A stretch of DNA of 64,000 bases from Micromonospora pallida (GTDB taxonomy: Bacteria > Actinomycetota > Actinomycetes > Mycobacteriales > Micromonosporaceae). The notes beneath the pieces were generated by a model that worked only from the letters and a program-made list of their open reading frames with translations, ran no database searches and had not been told where the DNA came from. The stretch spans positions 1,860,001 to 1,924,000 of the forward strand of contig NZ_FMHW01000002.1 in NCBI RefSeq assembly GCF_900090325.1. The letters run 5' to 3'. The position numbers and the translations under genes were made by a program. Positions within the stretch are counted from its first letter, which is position 1, and every line of letters begins with the position of its first letter. Below, piece by piece: positions 34,377 through 42,633 of this stretch.

Positions 34377-34982
34377 GTGCGGATCATCAAGTTCACCCAC
34401 GCCTGCGTCCGTATCGAGCACGAGGGGCGGGTGCTGGTCCTCGACCCGGGCACCTGGAGCGAACCGCGAGCCCTGGCCGGCGCGGACGCCGTCCTGGTCA
34501 CCCACGAGCACACCGACCACGTCGACGTGTTGCGCCTGCTCGGGCTGGGCGTCCCGGTGTACCTGCCGGCGGAGGCCCGACTGGACGGCCTCGCCGCGCT
34601 GCCGGTGACCCGGGTCCGTGCCGGGGAACGTTTCACCGCCGCCGGCTTCACCGTGCGCGCCGTCGGCGGCCGGCACGCCACCATCCACGACGGACAACCC
34701 GACTGCGCCAACCTCGGCTACCTCGTCGACGACCGCCTCTACCACCCCGGCGACTCGCTGCACCGGCCGGACGCCCCGGTGGAGACCCTGCTCGTGCCGG
34801 CGCAGGCGTCCTGGCTGAAACTGACCGAGGCGATCGACTTCGCCCGCGCGGTGGACCCGGCGCGGGTCTTCCCGATCCACGACGCCCAGCTCAACGAGCG
34901 CGGCATGGCCAGCGTCAACGGTTGGTTCGGCGAGGCCCTGGGCGGACGCTACCGCTACCTCGCACCCGGCGAGACCGCCTGA
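34377..34982 (+). CDS. Metallo-beta-lactamase-fold hydrolase
   Basis: A 201-residue protein of the UlaG-like metallo-beta-lactamase fold. It begins RIIKFTHACVRIEHEG. The metal motif is LVTHEHTDHVD, with further ligands in GGRHATIH and YHPGDSLH, and a final His in FPIHDAQLNE. Such proteins hydrolyse phosphodiesters, lactones or similar bonds; the substrate is unknown. The GTG at 34377 fits the family's usual RIxKFTHA start. It is co-directional with the next operon but 115 bases away, with a separate promoter between. Confidence 0.85.
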   Translation: MRIIKFTHACVRIEHEGRVLVLDPGTWSEPRALAGADAVLVTHEHTDHVDVLRLLGLGVPVYLPAEARLDGLAALPVTRVRAGERFTAAGFTVRAVGGRHATIHDGQPDCANLGYLVDDRLYHPGDSLHRPDAPVETLLVPAQASWLKLTEAIDFARAVDPARVFPIHDAQLNERGMASVNGWFGEALGGRYRYLAPGETA

Positions 34983-35013
34983 CCGTGCGGTGACCGGGCC
35001 CGCTGGCCCGGCG

Positions 35014-35043
35014 TTGACCCGGCCCGCCCCCGCTGACTACTGT
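35014..35043 (+). promoter_or_regulatory. Promoter of the monooxygenase/SDR/hydrolase operon
   Basis: TTGACC (35014-35019), an 18-bp spacer and TACTGT (35038-35043) lie 54 bases before the ATG at 35098. Confidence 0.6.
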
Positions 35044-35097
35044 CCGGTAGTGCCGGTCCGTGGGTCGGCGGTCACGCGGCGTGAGAACGGAGCGGGC

Positions 35098-36585
35098 ATG
35101 GCAGTGGACCACGTCGACGTGCTCATCGTCGGTGCCGGTCTCTCCGGGATCGGCGCCGCCTGCCACCTGCGTCGTGCCTTCCCCGCCAGGACCATGGCGA
35201 TCCTCGAGGGTCGGGACGCCATCGGCGGCACCTGGGACCTCTTCCGCTATCCGGGCGTCCGGTCCGACTCCGACATGTTCACCCTCGGCTACTCGTTCCG
35301 TCCCTGGGCCGCCCCGAAGGCCATCGCCGACGGTGCGTCGATCCGCCGCTACGTCCGGGAGACCGCCGAGGAGTACGGCGTCGACGCGCTGATCCGGTTC
35401 CGGCACCGGGTGGTGGCCGCCGAGTGGTCGAGCGCCGACGCCCGCTGGACGGTCCGCGCGCAGCGGACCGACACCGCCGAGACGGTGACGTTCACCTGCG
35501 GCTTTCTCTACGTCTGCACCGGCTACTACCGCTACGACGAGGGCTGGAGCCCGCGCTTCCCGGGGGCCGACCGGTTCGCCGGCCGGATCGTGCACCCCCA
35601 GCACTGGCCCGACGACCTCGACCACACCGGGCGTCGGGTGGTGGTGATCGGCAGCGGCGCGACCGCGGTCACCCTCGTGCCGGCGCTGGCCGACCGGGCC
35701 GCCCACGTCACCATGCTGCAACGCTCACCCGGTTACGTGGTCTCCCTGCCGTCCCGGGACCGGCTCGCCGACGCGCTGCGCCGCCGGCTGCCCGCCCACC
35801 TTGCCCACACGCTGGTGCGCGGGAAGAACGTCCTGGTCACCATGGCGATGTTCCAGTTCAGCCGCCGCGCTCCCCGGCTGGCCCGGTCCCTGCTGCGGCG
35901 CGGCGTGCGCCGGCAGCTACCCGCCGACTACGACGTCGACCGGCACTTCTCACCCCGGTACGACCCCTGGGACCAGCGGCTCTGCGTGGTCCCCGACGGC
36001 GACCTGTTCGCCGCCGTCCGGCAGGGGCGGGCCGAGGTGGTCACCGACACCGTCGAGACCTTCACCGAGACGGGCATCCGGCTGACCTCCGGGCGGGACC
36101 TGCCCGCCGACGTGATCGTCACCGCCACCGGCCTGAACCTGCTCGCCCTCGGGGGCATCGAGCTGACCGTCGACGGCGACCGGGTCGACCCGGCCCGCAC
36201 CGTCGCCTACAAGGGCATGATGCTCTCCGGCGTGCCGAACCTCGCGATGACCCTCGGCTACACGAACGCCTCGTGGACCCTGCGGGCCGACCTCGTCGCC
36301 GGGTACGTCTGCCGGCTGCTGCGCCACCTGGACCGGCACGGCCACCAGATCTGCACCCCGCTCGCCCCGGACACCGACCGGCTGGCCCCGATCATCGACC
36401 TGCGCGCCGGCTACGTGCTGCGCAGCGTCGACGCGCTGCCCAAGCAGGGCCCGACCGCGCCCTGGCGGCTGCGCCAGAACTATCCCCGGGACGCGCTGAC
36501 GATGCGACACGGCCCGGTCGACGACGGCGTACGGTTCTCCCGGGCCGCCTCTCCTCTCCCCGCGAACGGAGCGTCCCGTGCGTGA
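35098..36585 (+). CDS. Flavin-containing (Baeyer-Villiger type) monooxygenase
   Basis: A 495-residue FAD/NADPH enzyme. The FAD motif is GAGLSGIGAA (about 12-21). It also has FRYPGVRSDSDMFTLGYSF, the FATGYY-like YVCTGYYRYDEG, and the NADPH motif VIGSGATAVT near 186. These match class B monooxygenases that insert oxygen next to ketones or oxidise heteroatoms. GGAG lies five bases before the ATG. The 3' end overlaps the SDR gene by 8 bases, and an alpha/beta hydrolase follows. This order resembles the mymA operon of Mycobacterium tuberculosis, where similar enzymes act on envelope lipids. Confidence 0.9.
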   Translation: MAVDHVDVLIVGAGLSGIGAACHLRRAFPARTMAILEGRDAIGGTWDLFRYPGVRSDSDMFTLGYSFRPWAAPKAIADGASIRRYVRETAEEYGVDALIRFRHRVVAAEWSSADARWTVRAQRTDTAETVTFTCGFLYVCTGYYRYDEGWSPRFPGADRFAGRIVHPQHWPDDLDHTGRRVVVIGSGATAVTLVPALADRAAHVTMLQRSPGYVVSLPSRDRLADALRRRLPAHLAHTLVRGKNVLVTMAMFQFSRRAPRLARSLLRRGVRRQLPADYDVDRHFSPRYDPWDQRLCVVPDGDLFAAVRQGRAEVVTDTVETFTETGIRLTSGRDLPADVIVTATGLNLLALGGIELTVDGDRVDPARTVAYKGMMLSGVPNLAMTLGYTNASWTLRADLVAGYVCRLLRHLDRHGHQICTPLAPDTDRLAPIIDLRAGYVLRSVDALPKQGPTAPWRLRQNYPRDALTMRHGPVDDGVRFSRAASPLPANGASRA

Positions 36586-37432
36586 CCTCGTCTACCCCGA
36601 CGGCACCGCCGTGCTCACCGGCGCGGCCAGCGGCATCGGCGAGGCGCTGGCCCACGGCCTGGCCCGCCGGGGCAGCCACCTGGTCCTGCTCGACCGGGAC
36701 GCCGAGCGACTCGACGCGGTCGTCGCCGCGCTGCGGGCCGCGCACCCCGGCCGGCGGGTCGACAGCCACCTCGTCGACCTGGCCGACGCCGAGGCCACCG
36801 CGCGGGTCGTCGAGGCGGTACGCGCCGCGCACCCACGTATCCGGCTGGTGGTCAACAACGCCGGGGTCGCCCTGGGTGGCCGGTTCGACCAGGTCACCCT
36901 CGAGGAGTTCGGCTGGGTCGTCGACATCAACTTCCGCGCCGTGGTGCAGGTGACCCACGCGTTGCTCCCCGCGCTCAAGGCCGAACCCGGCTCGCACCTG
37001 GTCAACGTCTCCAGCCTCTTCGGCCTGATCGCCCCGCCGGGCCAGGCCGCCTACGCGGCCAGCAAGTTCGCCGTCCGGGGGTTCACCGAGGCGCTGCGGC
37101 ACGAACTCGCCGCCGACGGTGTCGGGGTCACCTGCGTACACCCGGGCGGCATCCGCACCCGCATTGCCCAGAGCGCCCGGGTGGGCAGCGGCGTCGACCC
37201 CGACGAGTACGAGACCAGCCGCCGTAAGTTCGAGAAGCTGCTCACCATCGACCCGGCCCGCGCCGCCGACACCATCCTCGACGGCGTACGTCGCCGCCGG
37301 GGCAGGGTGCTGATCGGCTGGTCGGCCACCCTGCCCGACCTGGTCGCCCGGCTGCTGCCCGGCTCGTACGGCCGGCTGCTCGCCCTCGGCGCCCGGCGCC
37401 GGCCCGCCGTCTCCCCACAGGAGGGGATGTGA
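36578..37432 (+). CDS. Short-chain dehydrogenase/reductase
   Basis: A 284-residue NAD(P)-dependent oxidoreductase of the classical SDR family. The nucleotide motif is TGAASGIG near residue 15, then NNAG (VVNNAGVALGG), the catalytic Ser in NVSSLFG, and Tyr-x3-Lys in AYAASKFAVRG. The C-terminal tail of about 40 residues (GVRRRRGRVLIGW then LVARLLPG) resembles SDRs that associate with lipid substrates. Second gene of a three-gene operon: it overlaps the monooxygenase by 8 bases and the hydrolase by 4, so the three enzymes probably act in sequence on an alcohol or ketone. Confidence 0.9.
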   Translation: MRDLVYPDGTAVLTGAASGIGEALAHGLARRGSHLVLLDRDAERLDAVVAALRAAHPGRRVDSHLVDLADAEATARVVEAVRAAHPRIRLVVNNAGVALGGRFDQVTLEEFGWVVDINFRAVVQVTHALLPALKAEPGSHLVNVSSLFGLIAPPGQAAYAASKFAVRGFTEALRHELAADGVGVTCVHPGGIRTRIAQSARVGSGVDPDEYETSRRKFEKLLTIDPARAADTILDGVRRRRGRVLIGWSATLPDLVARLLPGSYGRLLALGARRRPAVSPQEGM

Positions 37433-38262
37433 CCGCCACCTGGCTCACCGTCAACGGCCGCCGGGTCCGCTACCGGGTCGACGGGGACGGACCGCCGGTG
37501 CTCCTGCTGCACGGCCTCGGCCGCAGCCTGGAGGACTGGACCGAACAGCACGACCTGCTGCGTGACCGGTTCCGGGTGTACTCCCTCGACCTGCCCGGCT
37601 CCGGCCGTAGCGCGCCACTGGACGTTCCGCACACCCTGCCCGCGCTCGCCGACGCGGTGGCCCGGTTCTGCGACGAGGTCGGGATCACCGCCCCGGCGCA
37701 TGTCGCCGGCAACTCCCTCGGCGGGGCCGTCGCCATGCAACTCGCCGTCCGTCACCCGGCCCGGGTGGCGAGCCTGGTGCTGGTCAACAGCGCCGGCTTC
37801 GGCCGGGAGGTGACCCCCGCGCTGCGGATCCTGGCGATCCGGCCGCTCGCGCGGATCCTGCTGCGACCCAGCCGGTTCGCCGCCCGCCGGACCACCCGGT
37901 CGGTGTTCCACGACCCCGCGCTCGTCACCGAGGCCCGGATCGCGCACGCCCTCGCCCTGGCCCGCGAACCGCACGCGGCCCGGGTGATGCTGGAGACCCT
38001 GCGCGACCTCGGCGGCCTGCGCGGCGTCCACCCGCAGTGGCGGACCGCCCTGCTCGACGCGGTGGCCGCGCTGCCGGTGCCTGTCCTGGTCACCTGGGGC
38101 GACCACGATCTGATCCTCCCGGCCAGCCACCTCGCGGCGGCCCGTACCCGGCTGCCGCACGCCCGTACCCACCTCTTCGCCGGCTGCGGCCACCTGCCGC
38201 AGGTGGAGCACGCCGAGAAGTTCAGCCAACTGGTCACCGACTTCTGGGCCACTCCGGGCTGA
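37429..38262 (+). CDS. Alpha/beta-fold hydrolase
   Basis: A 277-residue hydrolase. The oxyanion region is VLLLHGLGRSLEDW, the nucleophile Ser is in HVAGNSLGGAVA (about residue 96), the acid is in WGDHDLILP and the His is in GCGHLPQVEHAE, giving a complete catalytic triad. The substrate is probably an ester or lactone such as the Baeyer-Villiger product of the first operon gene; this is inferred. The GTG overlaps the SDR stop by 4 bases. No membrane segment or signal peptide. Confidence 0.9.
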   Translation: MTATWLTVNGRRVRYRVDGDGPPVLLLHGLGRSLEDWTEQHDLLRDRFRVYSLDLPGSGRSAPLDVPHTLPALADAVARFCDEVGITAPAHVAGNSLGGAVAMQLAVRHPARVASLVLVNSAGFGREVTPALRILAIRPLARILLRPSRFAARRTTRSVFHDPALVTEARIAHALALAREPHAARVMLETLRDLGGLRGVHPQWRTALLDAVAALPVPVLVTWGDHDLILPASHLAAARTRLPHARTHLFAGCGHLPQVEHAEKFSQLVTDFWATPG

Positions 38263-38424
38263 CCGACGGCGGGACGCCCCACGGCCGGCCGGTGCCCAGA
38301 CTCCGCCGGCCGGGAGACTGTCCCCGCTGCTGGGACCAGGGCGGTGCGACCGGAGTAGGTTGCGAGGTGAACATGATCGACGGACCCGTGGCGCGGCGGC
38401 GCGGCGGAGAACGAGGGGGAAAGC

Positions 38425-39510
38425 GTGAGCCAGGAAGTCCGGGGAGTGATCTCCCGGCGCAAGGGAGCACCGGTCGAGGTCGCCACGATCGTGCTGCCGG
38501 ATCCGGGGCCGGGCGAGGCCATCGTCCGCGTGCAGTCCTGCGGGGTGTGCCACACCGACCTGCACTACCGGGAGGGCGGCATCAGCGACGACTATCCGTT
38601 CCTGCTCGGCCACGAGGCCGCCGGCATCGTCGAACAGGTGGGGGAGGGGGTCACCGGGGTCGCCCCGGGTGACTTCGTGGTGCTCAACTGGCGGGCGGTC
38701 TGCGGTGACTGCCGCGCCTGTCGCCGAGGCCGGCCGTGGTACTGCTTCAACACCCACAACGCCGCCCAGAAGATGACCCTGACCGACGGCACGGAACTCA
38801 GCCCGGCGCTGGGTATCGGCGCGTTCGCCGAGAAGACGCTGGTCCACGCCGGGCAGTGCACCAAGGTCGACCCGGCGGCCCGGCCCGCCGCCGTGGGCCT
38901 GCTCGGCTGCGGCGTCATGGCCGGGCTCGGCGCGGCCATGAACACCGGTGGTGTCGGCCGGGGCGACTCGGTGGCGGTGATCGGCTGCGGCGGCGTCGGG
39001 GACGCCGCGATCGCCGGGGCCACGCTGGCCGGCGCGACCACGATCATCGCGGTCGACCGGGACCCCCGTAAGCTCGACTGGGCCCGCAAGTTCGGCGCCA
39101 CGCACACCGTCGACGCCACCGCCGAGGACGCCGTCGAGGCGATCCGGGCCGCGACCGGTGGCTTCGGCGCGGACGTGGTGATCGACGCCGTCGGCCGCCC
39201 GGAGACCTGGAAGCAGGCCTTCTACGCCCGCGACCTCGCCGGCACGGTCGTGCTGGTCGGGGTGCCCACTCCCGAGATGACCGTCGACCTGCCGCTGCTG
39301 GACGTCTTCGGCCGGGGCGGGGCGCTCAAGTCGAGCTGGTACGGCGACTGCCTGCCCAGCCGGGACTTCCCGCTGCTGACCGAGCTCTACCTACAGGGGC
39401 GGCTCGACCTCGACGCCTTCGTCACCGAGGAGATCGGCCTGGACCAGGTCGAGGACGCCTTCGGTCGGATGCACGCGGGCGACGTGCTCCGCTCAGTGGT
39501 GGTCTTCTGA
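38425..39510 (+). CDS. S-(hydroxymethyl)mycothiol dehydrogenase
   Basis: A 361-residue zinc-dependent, class III-like alcohol dehydrogenase. The catalytic zinc ligands are in [15 protein letters not shown] and GHEAAG, the structural zinc cysteines in [15 protein letters not shown], and the NAD motif is GCGGVGDAA. The sequence type ([28 protein letters not shown]) is that of mycothiol-dependent formaldehyde dehydrogenases (MscR/AdhE2), which oxidise the formaldehyde-mycothiol adduct to S-formylmycothiol. GAGGGGGAA precedes the GTG. The stop overlaps the start of a metallo-beta-lactamase-fold gene by one base, the usual partner. This marks the host as a mycothiol producer. Confidence 0.92.
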   Translation: MSQEVRGVISRRKGAPVEVATIVLPDPGPGEAIVRVQSCGVCHTDLHYREGGISDDYPFLLGHEAAGIVEQVGEGVTGVAPGDFVVLNWRAVCGDCRACRRGRPWYCFNTHNAAQKMTLTDGTELSPALGIGAFAEKTLVHAGQCTKVDPAARPAAVGLLGCGVMAGLGAAMNTGGVGRGDSVAVIGCGGVGDAAIAGATLAGATTIIAVDRDPRKLDWARKFGATHTVDATAEDAVEAIRAATGGFGADVVIDAVGRPETWKQAFYARDLAGTVVLVGVPTPEMTVDLPLLDVFGRGGALKSSWYGDCLPSRDFPLLTELYLQGRLDLDAFVTEEIGLDQVEDAFGRMHAGDVLRSVVVF

Positions 39511-40139
39511 TGCCGGCGCGGGTGGACCACGCCGTCACCAGCGGCACCTTCTCCCTCGACGGCCAGACCTTCGACGTGGACAACAACGTCTGGGTCATCG
39601 GTGACGACAGCGAGTGCGTCGTCCTCGACGCCCCGCACGACGTCGAGGCGATCCTGCGGACCGTCGCCGGGCGGCGGGTCCGGGCGATCCTCGCCACGCA
39701 CGCCCACGACGACCACGTCCGGGTGGCTCCGGAGCTGAGCCGGGCCACCGGCGCGCCGGTGCTGCTGCACCCCGCCGACCGGGTGCTCTGGGACATGGTC
39801 CACCCGGACGTGCCGCCCGGCGGCGAGCTGCGCGACGGCGACACGATCGAGGTCGCCGGCACCGCCCTGCACGTGCTGCACACCCCCGGACACAGCCCGG
39901 GCGCGTGCAGCTTCCACGCACCCCAGCTCACCGCGGTCTTCACCGGCGACACCCTGTTCGCCGGCGGACCGGGTGCGACCGGTCGCTCGTACAGCGACTT
40001 CGGCACGATCATCGAGTCCATCCGGGAGCGGTTGCTGACCCTGCCGCCGGAGACGGCCGTGCACACCGGGCACGGCGACAGCACCAGCATCGGCACCGAG
40101 GCCCCGCACCTGGACGAGTGGATCGCCCGGGGCCACTGA
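39510..40139 (+). CDS. Metallo-beta-lactamase-fold hydrolase of the mycothiol formaldehyde pathway
   Basis: A 209-residue glyoxalase II-like protein. The metal motif HAHDDH is in ILATHAHDDHVRVAPE, with further ligands in HTPGHSPGAC, FTGDTLF and a final His in HTGHGDST. Its ATG overlaps the dehydrogenase stop by one base (TGATG), the arrangement usual for this pair in actinomycetes. By gene context it would hydrolyse S-formylmycothiol to formate and mycothiol. Formate could then be used by the selenocysteine formate dehydrogenase at 51748. The specific substrate is inferred from position. Confidence 0.87.
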   Translation: MPARVDHAVTSGTFSLDGQTFDVDNNVWVIGDDSECVVLDAPHDVEAILRTVAGRRVRAILATHAHDDHVRVAPELSRATGAPVLLHPADRVLWDMVHPDVPPGGELRDGDTIEVAGTALHVLHTPGHSPGACSFHAPQLTAVFTGDTLFAGGPGATGRSYSDFGTIIESIRERLLTLPPETAVHTGHGDSTSIGTEAPHLDEWIARGH

Positions 40140-40252
40140 CCCCATGTCGGTGGCAGGGGCCCGGTCACCCGGAGAGGGTGGCCCGGCCCCGGCCACCACC
40201 CCACCCAGCTGTCATCCGCATCGCCCGACCCGAGCCGTCGGGCTGCCACGCG

Positions 40253-40352
40253 GTCACCCGACCGGCCGCGCTGCCACCCGTGTCACCAGGCCCGACCGGC
40301 TGCACTGCTGCCCGCGTCACCCGGCCCGACCGGCTGCGGTGTCACCCCGCCA
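40253..40352 (+). repeat. Imperfect GTCACC...GACCGGCTGC repeat in a 291-base gap
   Basis: About three imperfect units built on GTCACCCGGCCCGACCGGCT (starting near 40253, 40282 and 40316) fill the gap between the hydrolase and the DUF3626-like gene. No gene is supported here. Confidence 0.4.
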
Positions 40353-40417
40353 GCCCACCACGGCAGGACCGGCGGCGGCACCGAGAAACCGGCGGGCGGC
40401 ACGGGCCGGTCGTCGCG

Positions 40418-40423
40418 CATACT
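40418..40423 (+). promoter_or_regulatory. Leaderless -10 element
   Basis: CATACT lies seven bases before the ATG at 40431, with no ribosome site. The -35 is unclear. Confidence 0.4.
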
Positions 40424-40430
40424 CCCCGGC

Positions 40431-41555
40431 ATGGATGCGTCCTCCCAGATGGCCGAGGCACCCACCGGTCCGGCGCTGACCCGTGCGCAACGCGCGGCAC
40501 TGGCGCACGTCCGTGCGGTCGCCCGCCGCGGCCGGCTCGCCGCGCTCGCGTCGATCACCGCCACGCTGGCCGGCTGCGGCGTCCTCCACGACCCGGCCCA
40601 GGTGACCGGTGCGATCGCCACCGGCGGTCGACTGACCCTGAACTTCCACCCCGACCGGCTGCTGGCCGACGGTCGGACCGTGGCCGTCGCACTGGCCGAG
40701 GAGGGCGTCTACCGCAGCCAGTTCGAGACCGGCATCTCCAACGGTGGGCTGTTCGCGTACCCGGGCGGCGAGCGGGACCGCTGGGAGGAGGTGCTCTTCG
40801 GTGGCGCGTACCAGGCCGCCGGGGTACGCCTCGCCGAGCGGCCGGTGTACGGCGGCCTCGACCTGCTCGGGCATCCCGAGGGCACCTGTCCCCGCTTCGG
40901 CTCCTGCCACCTGCGGCTGCGTCCCACGGTGCTGGCCCGGGCCACCCTCTGCTTCGGGGACAGCCACCTCGGCCCGACGGTGGTGGGCACCACGGACGTC
41001 TTCGAGCCGATGCTCGCCGCGATGCTCCGCGCCACCCAGGAGGTGGGAACCTGTCTCGGCGTCCCCGGGCTGGACGCTGCCACCCTGGTCCGGACCCTGC
41101 TCGCCCGCCGGCACGGGGCCGGTTGGACGGCGGGCGAGCCGACCCGGTCCCTCGACGACTACGTCGAGGCGCAGGTCCACGGCGGCGTCCGGTTGGGCCG
41201 CGACGTGGAGGCGCTGGTGGCCGACCCGTCCTTCCGGGGCACCGCATGCGGGGCGGTGCTGGCGGATCTCGCCCGCCGCTACGGGTTCCCCCTGTACTGG
41301 CACCACGGCTTCGCCCTGCCCGTCGACCGGGTCGACCCGGAGTTCCGGGGGCCGGCGATCCCACCGCTGGCCGCCCGGGTGCTGGCCGAGTTCGGCCGGC
41401 CGGGCGCGCGCATCGACGCCGCGCTGATCGGGCGGGCCGCCGCCTCGCTGGTCACCGAACCCGCCCGGTGGGCCGACCGGGGCCCGGCGGCGGACACCCG
41501 CCAGCATCTCAAGCAGCTCTGGCACGTCCTCGTCCGGTACGGCGAGGCGTTCTGA
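40431..41555 (+). CDS. DUF3626-like protein of unknown function
   Basis: A 374-residue cytoplasmic protein. I recall the pattern LTLNFHPDR, SQFETGISNGG, WEEVLFGGAYQ and RFGSCHLRL as typical of a conserved bacterial family labelled DUF3626, though I cannot check it. His, Asp, Glu and Cys residues in these blocks could form a catalytic or metal site. No signal peptide. The gene stands alone. It has a leaderless-type -10 and its 3' end is partly duplicated just downstream (41593-41629). Confidence 0.75.
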   Translation: MDASSQMAEAPTGPALTRAQRAALAHVRAVARRGRLAALASITATLAGCGVLHDPAQVTGAIATGGRLTLNFHPDRLLADGRTVAVALAEEGVYRSQFETGISNGGLFAYPGGERDRWEEVLFGGAYQAAGVRLAERPVYGGLDLLGHPEGTCPRFGSCHLRLRPTVLARATLCFGDSHLGPTVVGTTDVFEPMLAAMLRATQEVGTCLGVPGLDAATLVRTLLARRHGAGWTAGEPTRSLDDYVEAQVHGGVRLGRDVEALVADPSFRGTACGAVLADLARRYGFPLYWHHGFALPVDRVDPEFRGPAIPPLAARVLAEFGRPGARIDAALIGRAAASLVTEPARWADRGPAADTRQHLKQLWHVLVRYGEAF

Positions 41556-41629
41556 CCGGTCCGGCTCGTAGGCCTACTGGCCGGTCTGGCTTGTCCGGTA
41601 CGGCGAGGCCCACTGACCGGTCTGGCCCG
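41532..41629 (+). repeat. Partial duplication of the 3' end of the preceding gene
   Basis: GTCCGGTACGGCGAGGC and the following CTGACCGGTCYGGC occur at 41532 and again at 41593, 61 bases apart, with a third partial copy (GGCCGGTCTGGCTTG) between. It looks like a short tandem duplication spanning the stop codon. Confidence 0.5.
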
Positions 41630-41824
41630 GTGTCGGGGAGGTTGTCGGTTTTGCCGGCTGTGAGCCGCTCTGCTGCGACTGTGATCGGCCGCGCACCCCG
41701 CCGGGCCGGCGACATTTCCGGAATGCCCGACAGGGCAACCTGGTTGTGTACCCCGTACCTTCGGAGTCAAAACCCCGGCCGGTACAGCAGCGACCCCCGT
41801 CCACCGATCGAAAGGGCAACCATC

Positions 41825-42565
41825 GTGAAGTCGCACTTCACTCGATGGCTCCCCGCCATCGCGAAGACCTCGTACCGCAGGACCGCCCTCAGCGTCGCCG
41901 GGGTGGCCGCGCTGGGTGCCCTGGCGGCCAGCCCGGCCGTGCACGCCAACCCGCTCGCCGGCGAGCCGCACCCCGACGCGGTGGCCGCGATCGACCTGGC
42001 CACCGGCAAGAACCGCGCCCCGAATGACAAGGCCGACACCACCGGGGCCGACAGTGCTCAGGCCGATTCTGCCGAGGCGCCCCCCTCGGACACCGGGACG
42101 GACTCGGACACCCGGACCGAGCAGCCCACCACCGACCGGCTCGTCCCGTACGGCACGCAGGGCGCCCAGTCCCGCGTCCCGCTCGACGACGCGCAACTGG
42201 CCAACGCCAAGGCCATCGTCAAGGCGGCCAAGAAGACCGGCGTCGGTGAACGGGGTGCCGTGATCGGCGTGGCCACCGCGCTGCAGGAGTCCAAGCTCTA
42301 CAACCTGGGCCACCTCGGCGCGGTCAACGACCACGACTCCGAGGGCCTGTTCCAGCAGCGCCCGTCGAGCGGTTGGGGCACGTCCGAGCAGGTCACCAAC
42401 CCCGACTACGCATCGAGCGCGTTCTTCCGGGCGCTCAAGAACGTCCCCGGTTGGCAGGGCGCCCCGCTGACCGTGGCCGCGCAGAACGTGCAGGTCTCGG
42501 CCTACCCGTTCGCGTACGCGCAGTGGGAGGAGCAGGCCGCGGAGATCGTCCAGCAGGTGTGGTGA
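41825..42565 (+). CDS. Secreted lysozyme-like/transglycosylase-like protein
   Basis: A 246-residue exported protein. It has an N-terminal basic/hydrophobic signal (RRTALSVAGVAALGALAASP, cleaved near HAN), then an Asp/Glu/Thr-rich linker of about 80 residues. The conserved C-terminal domain contains GTQGAQSRVPLDDAQL, GVATALQESKLYNLGHLG and NDHDSEGLFQQRPSSGWG. The Glu in LQES and the following QRPSSGWG look like a goose-lysozyme-type active region, but catalytic function is unproven. The paralogue at 45181 shares the whole C-terminal domain. The start GTG follows a short GAAAGGG. A strong terminator follows. Confidence 0.8.
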   Translation: MKSHFTRWLPAIAKTSYRRTALSVAGVAALGALAASPAVHANPLAGEPHPDAVAAIDLATGKNRAPNDKADTTGADSAQADSAEAPPSDTGTDSDTRTEQPTTDRLVPYGTQGAQSRVPLDDAQLANAKAIVKAAKKTGVGERGAVIGVATALQESKLYNLGHLGAVNDHDSEGLFQQRPSSGWGTSEQVTNPDYASSAFFRALKNVPGWQGAPLTVAAQNVQVSAYPFAYAQWEEQAAEIVQQVW

Positions 42566-42580
42566 CCCCAGCCACCCCCG

Positions 42581-42619
42581 GTCCGGCCGGGCCCCGACAC
42601 CATCGGGGCCCGGCCGGAC
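42581..42619. terminator. Strong bidirectional terminator
   Basis: A perfect 17-bp stem (42581-42597 with 42603-42619) and a 5-nt loop lie between the convergent lysozyme-like gene and phoD. Confidence 0.8.
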
Positions 42620-42633
42620 GCGTTTCGGGGGCG

